Shown piece after piece: positions 23,790 through 35,250 of a stretch of DNA of 64,000 nucleotides. The position numbers were made by a program, and so were the translations under genes. Source of the DNA: Epiperipatus broadwayi. Its lineage: Eukaryota; Onychophora; Udeonychophora; Euonychophora; Peripatidae. Under the pieces are notes generated by a model, which worked only from the letters and a program-made list of their open reading frames with translations, had not been told where the DNA came from and did no database searches. The DNA is taken from the NCBI GenBank assembly GCA_028023455.1, contig JAQFVV010000564.1, positions 186,001-250,000 of the forward strand, read 5' to 3'. Within the stretch, counting starts at the first letter, position 1. Each line of letters opens with the position of its first letter.

Positions 23790-23933
23790 GAGTAGGCACT
23801 AGATAGGGATTTTATGCACAAGCCTTCTGGCATCCATTGATTACTCTGTTTGGCACAGGGTGGCACTACTGTATGGGGAGTTTTGCTATATGCTAGTATA
23901 GAGATGGTGATCATGTGATGTTTGATGGTTTAT

Positions 23934-24779
23934 ATAATACTATTTACTTATCGCTGGTTTTGATTAATTAATTGTATACTGTTAATACAATTTTTAATAG
24001 CCCTTTACTTATTTATTGCTATTTCAATACAAAATAACCACTAGCATTAGCTATCCCAAATCTAAATAAAGAGTATCACATTTAGTGAATTTCTAACAAA
24101 AGGAAATCCATTTCATCTTAAATGTTAACACACTCTCATTTATATAAAGTTTAATTCTCATTTTATGGAAGAGTTCGTGTCTCACTCATTTTAATGCTTA
24201 TGCAAATGAAAAATTAGGAATTGTATATTTTGTAATATAATTAATAGTATTTTTAACATTATATATGTAGTTTCAATTCTGATTAATCAACTTAACACTC
24301 AATAGTCCTGAAAAGTGCATTTGACAATGTATTAACTAAATTACATATTGATATACACATAACTATTTAAAACTCATAGATTATACAAATAATAAAAATC
24401 ACAATGATCTATACTAAATTACCTAATTGGCATATTACTGTAGGACCCAACATTTTCCAAGTTAGTCATATATCTCTACTACTTCACACTGAATTGTTCT
24501 TTAGAGAGAGTCTATCTTTACAAGTTTTATATGTCCTCCCCTGGGTTGCCTCTATTTTCCAATTATTGTTTGTAGTATATTTTAAATTTATTTATATTTA
24601 CTGCCATTTTTTTTATGATGGAGATTATCTTTATTTAATATCTTAAATTGTTATCTCTTACAATAAACTTTAAATTTCTATTTTATTACAGAGTTTTATG
24701 CTAATTTTCTTCTTCTCTTATTATATTCTGTTAGCAAATTAACAAAAAATGTACACATACATATATATATTATTCTATT
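23934..24779. other. AT-rich non-coding stretch
   Basis: No gene seen. The 80-codon frame at 24404-24646 has no recognisable domain. Confidence 0.35.
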
Positions 24780-25625
24780 CTCCCTCTATAGAAACTCTTA
24801 AATATTCTATTATACAAAACAAGAAAAAGTATTTCCTACAATTATTTTATCCAGAAATAATCAATATCTCAAAAGAAGCAGGTGAAGAAATAAAAAAAAT
24901 TGTTGGCAAAGTTATATACGAAATGTCTAAATGATAAAAATGTACCAGATGATAGAAAGAATGCAGTACTAATATTAATATTTAGAAAGTTGATAAAAAG
25001 GATATTAGAAATCACTTCTATACAAATTTTATACCAAGATAATTAGGACTCACCTATAACAAACATTAGATTTTAACCAACCAAAAGAACAAGCTGTATT
25101 TAAACATGGTTTTAGCATGGTGAATTGTATTTAAATATTGAGAGGAGCTATAGAAAGGGCCAATGAATATGATTTGCCATTTTGTAGATTATGAAAAGCA
25201 TTTGCTACTATAAGCATTTCTACATTGTGTTATTATTATGATTAATAATAAAAAGAATGTATGACAGGGTAATTTTATATCTCTAAAATTTTTGACTGAG
25301 GTTTTAAAGAAGTATTTTGTGGATTAAATAGAGATTGTTTGTCATCTAGATTTTGTAGATGATGGAGTTGTGTTTGCAAATAATGCTCCAAAGCTTCAGA
25401 AAATGTTGCAAGTGTATCAGATGAAAGCAAGAAAGTGCTAAAGAGACTAAAATAATGTTCAATGGATTTTCTCAAAAGAAAATAAAGATTGATAATGATG
25501 AGTTAGAAGAAGTTAACAACTATAAATACCTTGGTCACATTATACTACAGATAAAAACATAATGGATGAAATTAATCATAGAATTAAATTTGGATGGAAT
25601 GCTTTTGGTAGAATTTTGATTCTAT
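24780..25625 (+). pseudogene. RTE-type LINE reverse transcriptase relic 1
   Basis: Collinear with the better RTE copy at 47.3 kb. It starts further upstream in ORF2 (ISKEAGEEIKKIVGK, where the family has a conserved stretch before the reverse transcriptase) and runs past the FxDYEKAF and FADD regions to the GRNN block. It is heavily broken by frameshifts, stops and deletions. A legible piece near 25345 (VDFVDDGVVFANNAP-like) marks the catalytic motif, with the Ala/Asp box altered. It ends abruptly at about 25625, where a second relic begins. Confidence 0.75.
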
Positions 25626-25626
25626 A

Positions 25627-26403
25627 AGTATTTTCAGTGATTGAATCATTAGATCATCAAGATGTAGATTAGGATAATTACAATATTTTGAAGAAAATTT
25701 ACTAAAATACCACAGCGATGATTAAATACCACAGCAATGATTAACTTGCATTGTGGTATTAAGATTAACAATGAGAAGAATGTATTGCAGTGTGATTCCA
25801 TATCTCCAAACTTTTTATGTGGTTTTATATGAATTAGTTGAAAACATGCTCAAAATAGCATTTTTATTTTTAAATTGTTAAATAAGATTTTCTCAGTATA
25901 CATATTCCATATATATTATTTACATTGGAGAATTATTTGGGGGATTAAAATATGAAAATAAGGACGGGGGATTAAAATATGAAGGCAAGGAAATAAAAGT
26001 AAATAGAAATTAAGCTCTCTAGATTTTGCAAATGATGTGGTTGTTTTTGAAACAATGCTTCAGAGCTTTAAGAAATGTTAAAAGAGTTATCAGATGAAAA
26101 TAAGAAAATCAAACTAAAGGTAAATGTTAAAAAGACTAAAGTAAAATTCAAATGAATTTTCTCAAAGGGAACATAATGGATGAAATTAATCATAGAATTA
26201 AATTTGGATGGAGTGCTTTTGGTAGAAATAATATTGAAGGGAAATATCCCTAAATGTTAAAAATATTTTTAAGTTATAGATCTGAGACATGGATACTTAA
26301 CAAAAGAGCAATAGAAACTCCTGATATTCAAGTAAATATGGAAAGATGTATATTAAGAGTAACAAGAAATGATCTAAAATGAAATATTTGGGTGAAAGTA
26401 AAC
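25627..26403 (+). pseudogene. RTE LINE relic 2, 5' part (split by the Ty3 element)
   Basis: Restarts within the reverse transcriptase, at the SVIESLDHQD-like region that corresponds to about 47650. It carries a short local duplication (AAATACCACAGC twice at 25708 and 25729) and continues to the motif equivalent to CNVWV (about 26385). There it is cut by the Ty3 insertion; the rest resumes at 31137. Many stops. Confidence 0.75.
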
Positions 26404-26894
26404 TGTTGTTTGTGATAATATAACAATGTATGGATATAATGTATATTTAGTTGATTGTAAATATATTTTTATTTATTCAAATTACCATTACACAACACAT
26501 GAATAAATTATTCCTCACCAAATGCACTGTAGAAAATTGACATATTTTTACTTTGCTATGAACTTTATTAAATGTATGCTAAAATATTTAGATTTATGCA
26601 GAAACTGGATTGATATGTAAACAGCATATAATGTAGTTGAGTGTGTGCAAGTACAAGTTGTATTGTTAAAGTAACACAGAAATGGAACTGTTGCAAAGCA
26701 TGTGTATATAAAACTATTATGTATATCCCAATGAAAGATAATTCTACAAATAGAATTTTTTTTTTCTGAGAAGATAAATGCTTTAGTTTCATCTGATATT
26801 ATTTGGTTATGAGTTTTATTTGTGTTAATGTTTCTTAGTTTTATTATTGATATAATCCAGTTGGTATTGTAGTATACCCCCTGAGAATACAGCA
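26404..26894 (+). repeat. 5' LTR of the Ty3 element
   Basis: About 490 bp, TG...GAATACAGCA. It aligns along its length with 30653-31136: TTTAGTTGATTGTAAATA, AACTTTATTAAATGTATG, AGAAGAT, and TTTATTATTGAT near the end. The overlapping minus-strand open frames (26548-26949, 26568-26792) are incidental. Confidence 0.8.
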
Positions 26895-26979
26895 TAATGC
26901 CACAGTTGATGAAAGAATCTGGGAAACAATGGATTGCCACAGTTGACAATTGGTAAGGAAGTATACTATCTTTAAGTAA

Positions 26980-27645
26980 GAAGTAACTGTTCTAGCCTAA
27001 TAACATTAAAGACTAATGTTATAAGTGAATTTAAGATCAAAAATGCATCAGATTGGCATATTTATGTGGAAGACATAGAAAGATATATGCTGATGAATAG
27101 TATAGAAAATAAATTAAAAGTAGCAACACTTATGTGGCTAGCAGCCAAGAAGTTAGTACAGGAGGTGAATTGGCTTTACGATATCGAAATTAGTGGCATG
27201 CTTGAGATTTAGAAATAGGAGCCAAACATCACTTGAGAAATATCAAGATTATGACTTGGCATTACAAATATTAGCTAAAGAAAATAACTTAATATTGAGT
27301 CTGGCGACATGATCTTTGAATACCTGTTATGGAGAATTACTGAAATAAACTAAAGCAAATTCTTCTGGATGAGCCAACATTGACAAATAAATAAGCAGTT
27401 GAGAAATGTATAACCATATAGTAGTTATAGAAAACACTGCTGAGTTTTAATATTTTAAAAAAGCATCAAAATTTCCATTTGGCAGTATATAAAATACTAG
27501 TTGAGATTACAAACTGTTGAAGTCCAATGAAGATTTGTGTAGGTTACTGTTGTGGAGAAAAGATTCATTTGAAGAAGAGCTGTAGGTTTGAGCATCAAAA
27601 ATGTCTTGCATATCTGTCACATAAAAGACAAGAATAGCAAAATAG
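26980..27645 (+). pseudogene. Ty3 gag remnant with CCHC zinc knuckle
   Basis: A capsid-like piece at about 27065-27150 reads VEDIERYMLMNSIENKLKVA, followed by a weakly readable stretch. At about 27535-27610 a Cys/His cluster (YCCGEKIHLKKSC, then EHQKC) is what remains of one or two CCHC knuckles that bind RNA in this family. Stops and frameshifts break it throughout. Confidence 0.65.
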
Positions 27646-27649
27646 GTTT

Positions 27650-28111
27650 ATGTTTGGTGTTAATAAAAAGATTGATGCTAAAAAAGTAAATGATGCAGAC
27701 AATATTAATATTGTATTGGATGTACATATATTTGAGCAAAAAATTAGTATGGAGATTGTTAGTGGCAAGGAGTTATTTTTAATCTTAAGCCACATTTCAA
27801 AAATAGTTTGGAAATATAAAAAGAGCTTTACTCTTGAGAAAACTGATGTGAATAATAATAGAATAAAAATACACATGAAAGCAATGGTACTTGTCAAGCT
27901 AAAATCTAGAATAAAAGAGTATCTTTGTCTTGCATTGGTGGTCGAGAGGTCAGCACGACTGCCTTGCACTAGCATACAGTTGCCAGGGTTGCGGGTTTGT
28001 GTCCCAGCCGATGCTATGACACTTAAAAAAAAAAAGAGTTATCTTTATATTGTGAAGTGTGATCTGACTCCTATTCTAGGAAGGAATTGGTTCAGGCCAT
28101 TGGGGAACTAG
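27650..28111 (+). pseudogene. Ty3 protease remnant, open frame extended by a SINE
   Basis: A 153-codon open frame. The first part is the retropepsin region (VDVHIFEQKISMEIVSGKEL): the active-site D-S/T-G reads VSG, so the catalytic Asp is lost. The end (VKCDLTPILGRNWFRPLG) is the LLGRNWL-type motif between protease and reverse transcriptase. Between them, about 35 codons are SINE sequence that happens to keep the frame open. It cannot work as a protease. Confidence 0.75.
27913..28046 (+). repeat. tRNA-Ser/Leu-like SINE with target duplication
   Basis: Body about 27928-28031. The A-box-like TGGTCGAGAGGTCAGCACG resembles the TGGCCGAGTGG start of Ser/Leu tRNAs. The B-box-like GGTTGCGGGTTTGTGTCCC lies about 45 bases on, and the body ends ATGCTATGACACTT plus an A-run. 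The flanks AAAAGAGTATCTTT and AAAAGAGTTATCTTT are the target duplication. A related fragment lies at 39490-39565. It landed in the dead protease. Confidence 0.8.
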
Positions 28112-28189
28112 ACTGAAGTCTGAATTAGACATCCACACATTTAAATCAGGAATAGCAGAGTTGGTAAAAAAAAGCGCAGCCAATTAATG

Positions 28190-28900
28190 TAGGATTCCAT
28201 TTGTGTTAAGGTCAAAATTAAAACAATGAATTGTTTAAAAGAAGTGTATTAACTCTGATAGAAGAGTCATCTTGGGTCAGTCCTGTTGTGATATTTTAAA
28301 GCTAGATGAGACTGCCTGCTATGTGGAGATTGTGTGGGAGATAATAGTGTCATTGTAGAAAGCAACATTTTTTTTTGTTGCTAAAATTGAAGTCTATTCG
28401 TTCAAATTCCTTTCACAACTAGAACAAATGAATTGTTAACTTTATACACTCACCTAGAGTTATTCAAATGCAATAAATTACCTTACAGAATAACTATTGC
28501 ATGAAATTTGTTTCAGGCCAAAATGTTCAGTTGGTTGAGGGTATGGTGTTGTTCCTTAGCTTGATGACATTTTAATATTTGTAGAAACAGGAAGTGAATT
28601 ATCACTATACGTATTTAGTAAAGTCTGTGATAAAATGGATAAAATTGATGCAAGATTAAATGTTTCTCAGTGTGTTTGGTATACCACTGAAGTTAAGATT
28701 TTTAGAACATAATGCTAAAGAAAAGTATCCTAATCTGGAAAAAGTCAAAGTGTCAAAAAATGATGCAAAATCAAAGAATGTTAAAGATTTTCAGGCATTC
28801 CTAGACCTATTTAATTTCTTTGAAACTTTTCTAATGTAAAAAGAGCATGTTACCACACCATTTTATCAACTATTAAGAAAGAGAAAGCAGTGGAAATAGA
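28190..28900 (+). pseudogene. Ty3 reverse transcriptase remnant
   Basis: Starts near SSWVSPVV, the usual WxSPVV entry to the finger domain, and passes a KLPYRI-like piece (the family's RLPFGI). It then reaches the catalytic box, reading P-stop-LDDILIF: the Tyr codon of YLDD is a TAG at 28557-28559. Further stops and shifts are present. It makes the element's DNA copy in intact relatives; here it is dead. Confidence 0.75.
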
Positions 28901-28904
28901 ATGC

Positions 28905-29410
28905 AAAGGATTTGCTGACTCAGCTACTATCTTGATGACTAGGAAATCATCATTACAATTGACACCTCAGAATGTGGCATATGGACAGTAATATCTCATT
29001 GCTATGAAAGTGAATGCTCTTTAGCTTATGCCTCCAGAATGTTGACTGCTGCAGAAAGAAACTATAGTCAGCTTATTAAAGAAGCTTTAGCAATAGTATA
29101 TGCTGTGAAAAAATTCCAGGATGTATATGGACATGAGTTTAAAATTTATACAAATTACCACCCATTAATGGATATACATGGAAATATGAAGAAAACTCTT
29201 GAATATGTTAGCCAAAGAATGCTTCATCAGGTTATTAGTAGTGTATGATTTTGATTGGATATATAAATCCAGTAAAGAAATTAGCTATGCAGATGTATTG
29301 TTAAGTTTATCAGATACATATGAATCTGAGATTAAAATTATGTATGTCAAAAATAATGAGTTTAATAGTGTGGTAGTAATTAAATGGACTAAAATAAATG
29401 CTGGTTATCA
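28905..29410 (+). pseudogene. Ty3 RNase H remnant
   Basis: Readable as ITIDTSECGIWTVIS, then AYASRMLTAAERNYSQLIKE and ALAIVYAVKKF, then YGHEFKIYTNYHPL. The family has TDH.PL in the last block, so here the conserved Asp is Asn. The block from 29039 is in one open frame to 29248. After one stop the tether continues as DFDWIYKSSKEISYADVLLSL, shared by Ty3 elements before integrase. Confidence 0.8.
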
Positions 29411-29539
29411 AACTTTAGAGAACTAGATTAAGTATGGTTGGTCTAATGTTGACTTAACTATGTGACAAAAAATATTTGGAATGCATAAGAGTTTGTCTAT
29501 GTGGATCAATTGTATCCTAATGTGTGTATTTATATCAAT

Positions 29540-30600
29540 AGAAGACCGAAAACCAACTATTAACTTTACTTCATAAAGAATATCCAGGAATAGTGAGAAT
29601 GAAAAAATTAACATGGTCATATGTATGGGCCAAATGTGAGTTGAGAGATTGAGCAGATAGTTTATCATTATAGAGACTGCTAATCTATTGCTAAGCTGCC
29701 ACTGAGAAAACTACAATCTTGGTCTAAAGGGACCCTATTATAGCAAAAAATTAATTTGGATTATGCTAGTCCATTCATTATCATTTCCTGATAATTATAG
29801 ATCATATTCATAAGCTGACAAGAGTATAAAATTATTATAAGCACAATCTTGACAATACCATTAAGTGAAATGTTCTCATGCCATGGATTTCCTGAGACTA
29901 TAGTGTCTGATAATGGAGCTGGTTTTTGTGTGTTTTTAAAATTAACCATATTAAATGAAACCTCCTATAAAGATATTAACAAGGCTTTAAAGGTGCGGTG
30001 TTTTATCAGTATTTCATCTTTGTACGTCTACTAAGAGAACACCAGCTGAATTAGTACATTGGAAGTTTTGAACATATAAGTCATTGTTAGTGCCTACTAA
30101 AAATATAATCAAACAAAATTATATAGATGAAAATTTCAAAGTTGATGACTGTATGGATCTGTGATATTCTGAAAATAAAAAGGGTTTATTGAGTGTTTAG
30201 AAAAGTTATATCGAGACAATTAAGAGTAGTTTAATGTCTCATGAAAGGCAATCGAGAAGACATATTAACTATTTGAGAGTTTGGCTAACCAAGTCATTAA
30301 AGGCAATAGTTATCAGTATGCATTCTATTCTTAATGATGGGAATCTTTAATAAAAAAGGATGAAAGTGCAGATACAGCATGAGATCAACCAAACAGAGAA
30401 TTGTCATTTGAGAAATAGTTAAACAAAATTGATTCATCTGAAGTGAATAACCAATTTGAATCAGAAATTTTTAACAAATGGGACTCCTCTGCTTGAAATA
30501 CAGCCTCAACAAGAAGTTAGAAACAGACCCATGAAAAAGAAAGGCCTATATCTCCACCAAGATGTGTTAGAACCTGTTATTGATCCCAAATGTTGCAGAA
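29540..30600 (+). pseudogene. Ty3 integrase remnant
   Basis: Zinc-binding-domain-like text (HKEYPGIVRMKKL, SYVWAKCE) at about 29572-29640 is followed by the catalytic core. FSCHGFPETIVSDNGAGF at about 29874-29928 holds the second Asp of the DD35E triad. RTPAELVHW-like text near 30040-30065 follows. The frame is broken many times, and I could not find the catalytic Glu with certainty. The region 30160-30640 is not readable as protein. Confidence 0.7.
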
Positions 30601-30638
30601 TTATTTTTGCAACTAAAACATAATTTTCTAGAGTAAGG

Positions 30639-30652
30639 GGAGAAGTCAAACT
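30639..30652 (+). other. Polypurine tract of the Ty3 element
   Basis: AGGGGAGAAG lies directly before the 3' LTR, where plus-strand DNA synthesis is primed in LTR elements. Position and composition fit. Confidence 0.6.
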
Positions 30653-31136
30653 GGTTATGATAATATAATGCAGTATGTGGAGATATGTATGTACAGGTGT
30701 ATTTAGTTGATTGTAAATAAAGATACTTTATTTATTAAAATTACCCCAGCACAACACATAAATAAATTATCCCTCACTAAGTACACTATAAAATTTACAT
30801 ATTGTAAGCTTGTGTTGAACTTTATTAAATGTATGCTAAAATATTTAGATTTATGCAAAAACTGGCCTGATATATAAACAGCAGATAATCTTGTTGTGTG
30901 TGTGTGTGTGTACAAGTTGTTCTGTTAAGATAGCACTATTATACATCAATAGAAGATAATTCTACAAATATTTTCTTCTCTGAGAAGATTAACTCTTTAG
31001 TTTCATCAGATTACGCATATATTATTTTATTATGAGTTAATTAAGTCTTGTTAGTTTCATTTGTGTCAATGTTTCTTCGTTTTATTATTGATGCGACCTC
31101 GCTGCTATTGTGATTATACCCCTAGGGAATACAACA
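30653..31136 (+). repeat. 3' LTR of the Ty3 element
   Basis: About 484 bp, TGGTTATGATAATATAA...GAATACAACA. Diverged from the 5' LTR by many substitutions and small gaps, with an expanded (GT)n at about 30893-30911. Divergence implies an old insertion. Confidence 0.8.
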
Positions 31137-31420
31137 GAGAGATCAAATAGGTGTTTACTGAAACGTCATTGAAAGAATTGAGGCTGAAATAGAGCTGGAC
31201 TAGATATACTGCTAGAAGAGATGATAGCTGGACAGTTGAAATCTTAAACTAGATTCCAAGAGATTGTAAAAGACCTAGAGAGAGGCCATGTATGAGATGA
31301 ATGGGTGAAATAAGGAAGTGTGTTGGTGTGATATAGAGAAGAGAGATCAGAAAACTAGATTAAACTTGAAGAGATCATCCTGTAATGGATCGATAATGTT
31401 GAAAATAATGAAAAGTCCAT
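31137..31420 (+). pseudogene. RTE LINE relic 2, 3' part
   Basis: Resumes directly where 26403 stopped. AGGTGTTTACTG continues the QTGVTD block, and then ARRDDSWTVEI-, IPRDCKRP- and CWCDIEKRDQKTRLNLK-type text matches 48400-48660. It ends near ATGGATCGATAATG, the RTE 3' end. Stops are present. Confidence 0.8.
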
Positions 31421-33149
31421 TCTATTGTTTTTTATTCTGCGATGTATGTATATGTTCACATGTTTACTTCATACAATTTTATTTAGCTGAATGTTTTCCT
31501 TTCACTTTATTCATTTATATAAAGATTGAGGAGAAAAGGAAAGAAAATTACTTTTACATTTTTGGGAGGGATGGAAGTACCAAGTTTTAAATTGTATTTT
31601 AAAAAAAATATTTTTATTTATCGATACAGTATTTTGATTTATTTTTAACCAAATTTTTCTAAAACATTGATGTTGGATATTTATGTATGTACGTGTGAGC
31701 ACTAATGTATATTACGCGTATGCTATACATATGCATACACAAACATTCTGTTAAACTATCAACATAATTTTTACTGAAGAATCTGTAGATGAAAAACAAG
31801 GAATGAGATTCAAGGATCGAGTCGTGTTCCGTTTGAAGGAAAATTGTTAGAGTCTCGAGCTACAAATGAGGAATTAAATAATATATGATTGTTTATTTTC
31901 ACGCAGCTTTTTGTTTTTTGTCCCAAAACATATTTTTATTTAGTCAGTTAAAATTTATATTGGAAATAATTTTATTTAAATAAAACATATTTTATTTAAA
32001 TAATACTATTTATTACATTTTTCCTGGGGTCATTATTTTCAAACCACATGTTTTGAGTTGACTGGAAAAGGAAGTGAGACGTATTATAATAGGAAATGTT
32101 TCGTTATTTACATTGTTAGAAAGAAGTTTGATATTAAAAAAAAAAAATGGAATAATGAATTTTCGTATATCTAGCTAAATATTTTGTTTCAAAATGCCGA
32201 ATAGATTCTCATTCATTTAGTTTTATAAAATGTATTAGCTTCAATTTTATCACTTCATTTTCATTGATCTAGATCAGCTCATTCGCGCTCTTCGCTCCAT
32301 CAAGCAATTCTGTAAGATATTTCTGGTATTTTTCCCTCAATCATTTTTTTTTTTTTAATTATTATTTTATTAAAATATTGTAATCAAATAAAAAATGAGA
32401 GACTATCGTGATATCAAATCGTTTGAAATCTCAAATTATAATGTAACATATGGTGAAATTCTCATTCATGTTTATGTTTAGTATTTAATTTTACATAAAA
32501 AAAAATTAACTATACCATAAAATATCTTTATATATATATTTTATGTATTTAATAAAATTCATAAAATATACATATTAAAAAATTATATTCTAATATATTT
32601 ATTTTTATATAAATATACAATGTTTGTACGTAATATTCTTTGCTCTGAGATTGATTTGGTAACTAAAAAAATCATTTTGGCTATAGGATAACGTATGTAT
32701 TAAATCCATTGTTTTAAGGCAGTTAAATTTAACTGGATAGTAGGAGCAATATGACCAAGCATAACTTGATCGTTATCACTGTCAGGTGTCATGTTTGTTT
32801 GCTATTTCCTTAATCGAGTTATTCTATCATCTCAGTATTTCAGCTTTAAATTTATTTGTGTGCACATGTAATTAATATTCTAATAGTTACTTCTTTCATT
32901 TGGTTAGTTTTGTCCTAAAAAACACATTTATTTAAAGTGTGTTGATTAATAATGGTATAAAATGCACATACCATGAAATTTAAATTCCATTATATTTTAA
33001 ATGTACTATTTAGTGTATATAAAATTTTGGGAATATATGCATGCATAATAAAAGTTTTCTATGTAATAATAATAATGCTTATAATTTATCACTATATGAG
33101 ACTTTTTTTTTAATGCTATCCAAAAAACGATTGAAATAAATTACTATAA
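31421..33149. other. AT-rich non-coding stretch
   Basis: No gene or clear repeat. Slightly less AT-rich at 31790-31870 and 32270-32330. Confidence 0.35.
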
Positions 33150-33440
33150 GGTTTATAGCCAGTCTAGCTAACTATCCAATAGGTAAAAAAGATAAAAGAA
33201 CCTTTTTAATAAATAGTTTTCTGCAAAGCAAAGGCCTCTCCAACAGCTCCTCATAGAGAGAGATAGTGAAAGAAAAGGCAGTACCTATCAGTGTTTTTAA
33301 TTTCTGGATCATGAGAGTTGAACAGTTTTTCATCTTCATTTTATTCTCTAGTTTGTGATAACCAGATACTCATTTACTGACCATTTTTGGATGGTTAGTT
33401 GAGTTGGCCATGGACCAACTATCTAAGAGAAAAATCTTGA
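33150..33440 (-). repeat. SINE family S2 copy
   Basis: The minus strand reads GGTCAGTAAATGAGTATCTGG, GAAAAACTGTTCAACTCTCA, GGTACTGCCTTTTCTTTCAC and GAGGCCTTTGC, in the order seen in the other S2 copies. Non-coding. Confidence 0.5.
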
Positions 33441-34724
33441 AACTGTAAAAAGAATTTTATTTTGCATTATTTCTACACCATAAAGCCCTTCATAATCATT
33501 TAATAATTGAGCATCTAATTATTTTTATCTAGAGAATAAATATTCTAAATTAATTTGTGTAGAACTGATGATAGAGGAAACAATGTAATTTTTTTCCCCA
33601 GTAATAAAAATGCTATAATGATTTATACTTGCAAGAAGTTTAAATTATCTGAATTATTTTTAATACTAAAATGAGTGTGTGGATGTTTTTTTTTTTATAG
33701 GAGAAATACTGATTATCAATTGCATTATTATGGTCTGATTCAATTTTTAGCTTTTCTGAATTAAAAAAAGACATTTTTGTTTAATTATATTATTTTAAAT
33801 AGTATTTACTTTTAATATTTATTTCTTTTAAATGTAATGATTAAATAACTATTGATAATTATTTCTGAAATCAAATAGATGTTTAAATTAATAACTTTTG
33901 TTCCTGTAGATAAAAACATGGCTACTATTAAATTAGGATATTTTTATGATTCATTTTAAACTTGAAATGATATTTAAGGTATTATAAAAATACAGTAGCA
34001 ATTATTATAGCAAAGATTATATATGTCTTTTTAAAATAATACATTCAATAGCTATGGTGTTCATTTTCTAAAATCATGATATTTATCAAATTTTATTTAT
34101 AATAATATCATGGAGTGTTTACCACTTTACATTTCAGACTATTAGATCTGCCATTGCAAGTAAATAAATCTGTGCTTGTAAAGCAAATTATATTTAATGT
34201 TATTATCACTTAAAAGGTATTGTTTAAATCAAAAAATCAAAAAAGATAGCTACTAAAATTTTAAATTTGGAAATTTTATTAAATATTATCAATGAACTTA
34301 ATAGATGTATGTAATTTAAATGTTTGTTGTCCTATATCAAATAAACATGTAACATTATTCCAAAAATAAGAGATTGTTGAAGATAGGATGTTTTTGCATC
34401 ATAATATTAGTACACTATTTCCTAAAAAAAAAAATTCCTTAAATTCTAATACAGAGACATATACTTATGTATGTTATGATTCACCTTTGTGATCTTAAAA
34501 AGGCTGTTAAAATATAATCATTAGCTTAGTGTCATCCTGTATAATAATACAAAAAAGCAGACTTGAATTTAAAATCTTAGGGTCTCATATTAGTAGTTAG
34601 AATAATATAAAAGAAATAAAGGTAGCTTGTAGATCATTGAATCCAAGCCCAATGCTCCTCACTGAAAAAGTCCTATAGTAAGTTTGGAATATGAATGTAA
34701 TCCTAAATGATATTTAATTATTTT
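33441..34724. other. AT-rich non-coding stretch
   Basis: A possible repeat edge at 34625-34700 (AATGCTCCTCACTG) is too short to place. No gene. Confidence 0.35.
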
Positions 34725-35250
34725 CTTTACTTATTGTATCATTATAAACTGGTTATAAATGAATGTTAAGAAAAGGTGAAATAATTTAAATTTAAAATCT
34801 ATATTGCACTAAACATGATTTTAACAGAACACTGCCAGAATCTTAGCATTGTCTTATTTCATAGTTGAAAAGTTACACCCTTGAACAACAAGGATTGCCC
34901 AGCACACGTATTTATACAACAGGGAAATCCTTGAGCGCACAATGGGTTATGCTTTTAATCCAACTAATGTGAAGGTGGTTTCACTGAAAGAGATGCTAAA
35001 AAATGAAAATACAAGGAAGTGTTGGTAATTGCAAAAGATCCGTCATGTGTTCCATTATCAAAAAAATGGAATATTTGAATGCCTCGTTTATATAATGAAG
35101 TAGATTTATTTAAGAGCATAAATTTTTTAACTGCAAAATAAGACAGCACTATGATTCTAGCAGTGTTCTGCCAAAAGCATGCTTAGCGCAATATAGATTT
35201 TAAATTTAAATTATTTTACCTTTTCTTAACATTCGTTTATAATGTGGATG
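34725..35250. mobile_element. Penelope-like element 3' ends, head to head
   Basis: Outer parts are inverted: AAGAAAAGGT...AATATTGCAC-type sequence on the left is mirrored on the right (AATTTAAATTATTTTACCTTTTCTT). Between 34940 and 35110 the plus strand reads GYAFNPTNVKVV, SLKEMLKNENTRKC and HVFHYQKNGIFECL. That matches text at the 3' end of the larger Penelope-like pair at 42.4-44.7 kb, in the GIY-YIG endonuclease region. One in-frame stop. Dead fragment. Confidence 0.55.

Larger units (their letters stand above)
22683..23933 (+). repeat. Family A tandem array, 2.7 units of 457 bp (retrozyme-like)
   Basis: Units start at AGCTTAGATTGA at 22691, 23149 and 23606, a spacing of 458 then 457. The first unit has one extra C in GATCATTAAC. 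Copies differ at only a handful of positions, for example GCCTAATAGG/ACCTAATAGG and TTTTGTAGTAAAG/TTTTGTTGTAAAG. The third copy lacks about 18 bp near 23886 and stops at the TTTGATGGTTTA end. Each unit holds one complete hammerhead ribozyme core in plus orientation. There is no protein-coding capacity in any frame. Tandem, non-coding, ribozyme-bearing units of this size fit the retrozyme plan. Older, dispersed copies lie at 0.4-1.2, 14.6 and 60.1 kb. A purely satellite-like amplification is the alternative. The near-identity means the array arose recently, or has been homogenised. Confidence 0.85.
26404..31136 (+). mobile_element. Ty3-type LTR retrotransposon, decayed but structurally complete
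   Basis: About 4.7 kb with two recognisable LTRs that begin TG and end CA, then gag, zinc knuckle, protease, reverse transcriptase, RNase H and integrase in Ty3 order, and a purine-rich tract just before the 3' LTR. All domains are broken. The flanks are two halves of one RTE relic, so it inserted into that relic. A clean target duplication is not visible: the flanks end TAAAC and begin GAGAG, and both sides are diverged. No primer-binding site could be named with confidence. Confidence 0.85.

Noticed and set aside
22683-23933. CRISPR-like or gene-family reading of the tandem array
   Set aside because: Units are 457 bp without the short-repeat/spacer pattern, the DNA is eukaryotic, and no frame is conserved. 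The 69-codon minus-strand frame at 23705-23914 is incidental.
26548-26949. 133-codon minus-strand frame
   Set aside because: Lies almost wholly inside the 5' LTR of the Ty3 element, and the 3' LTR does not preserve it.
26390-31150. Target duplication of the Ty3 element
   Set aside because: Left flank TAAAC and right flank GAGAG do not match. The RTE sequence on both sides is diverged, so I do not claim one.
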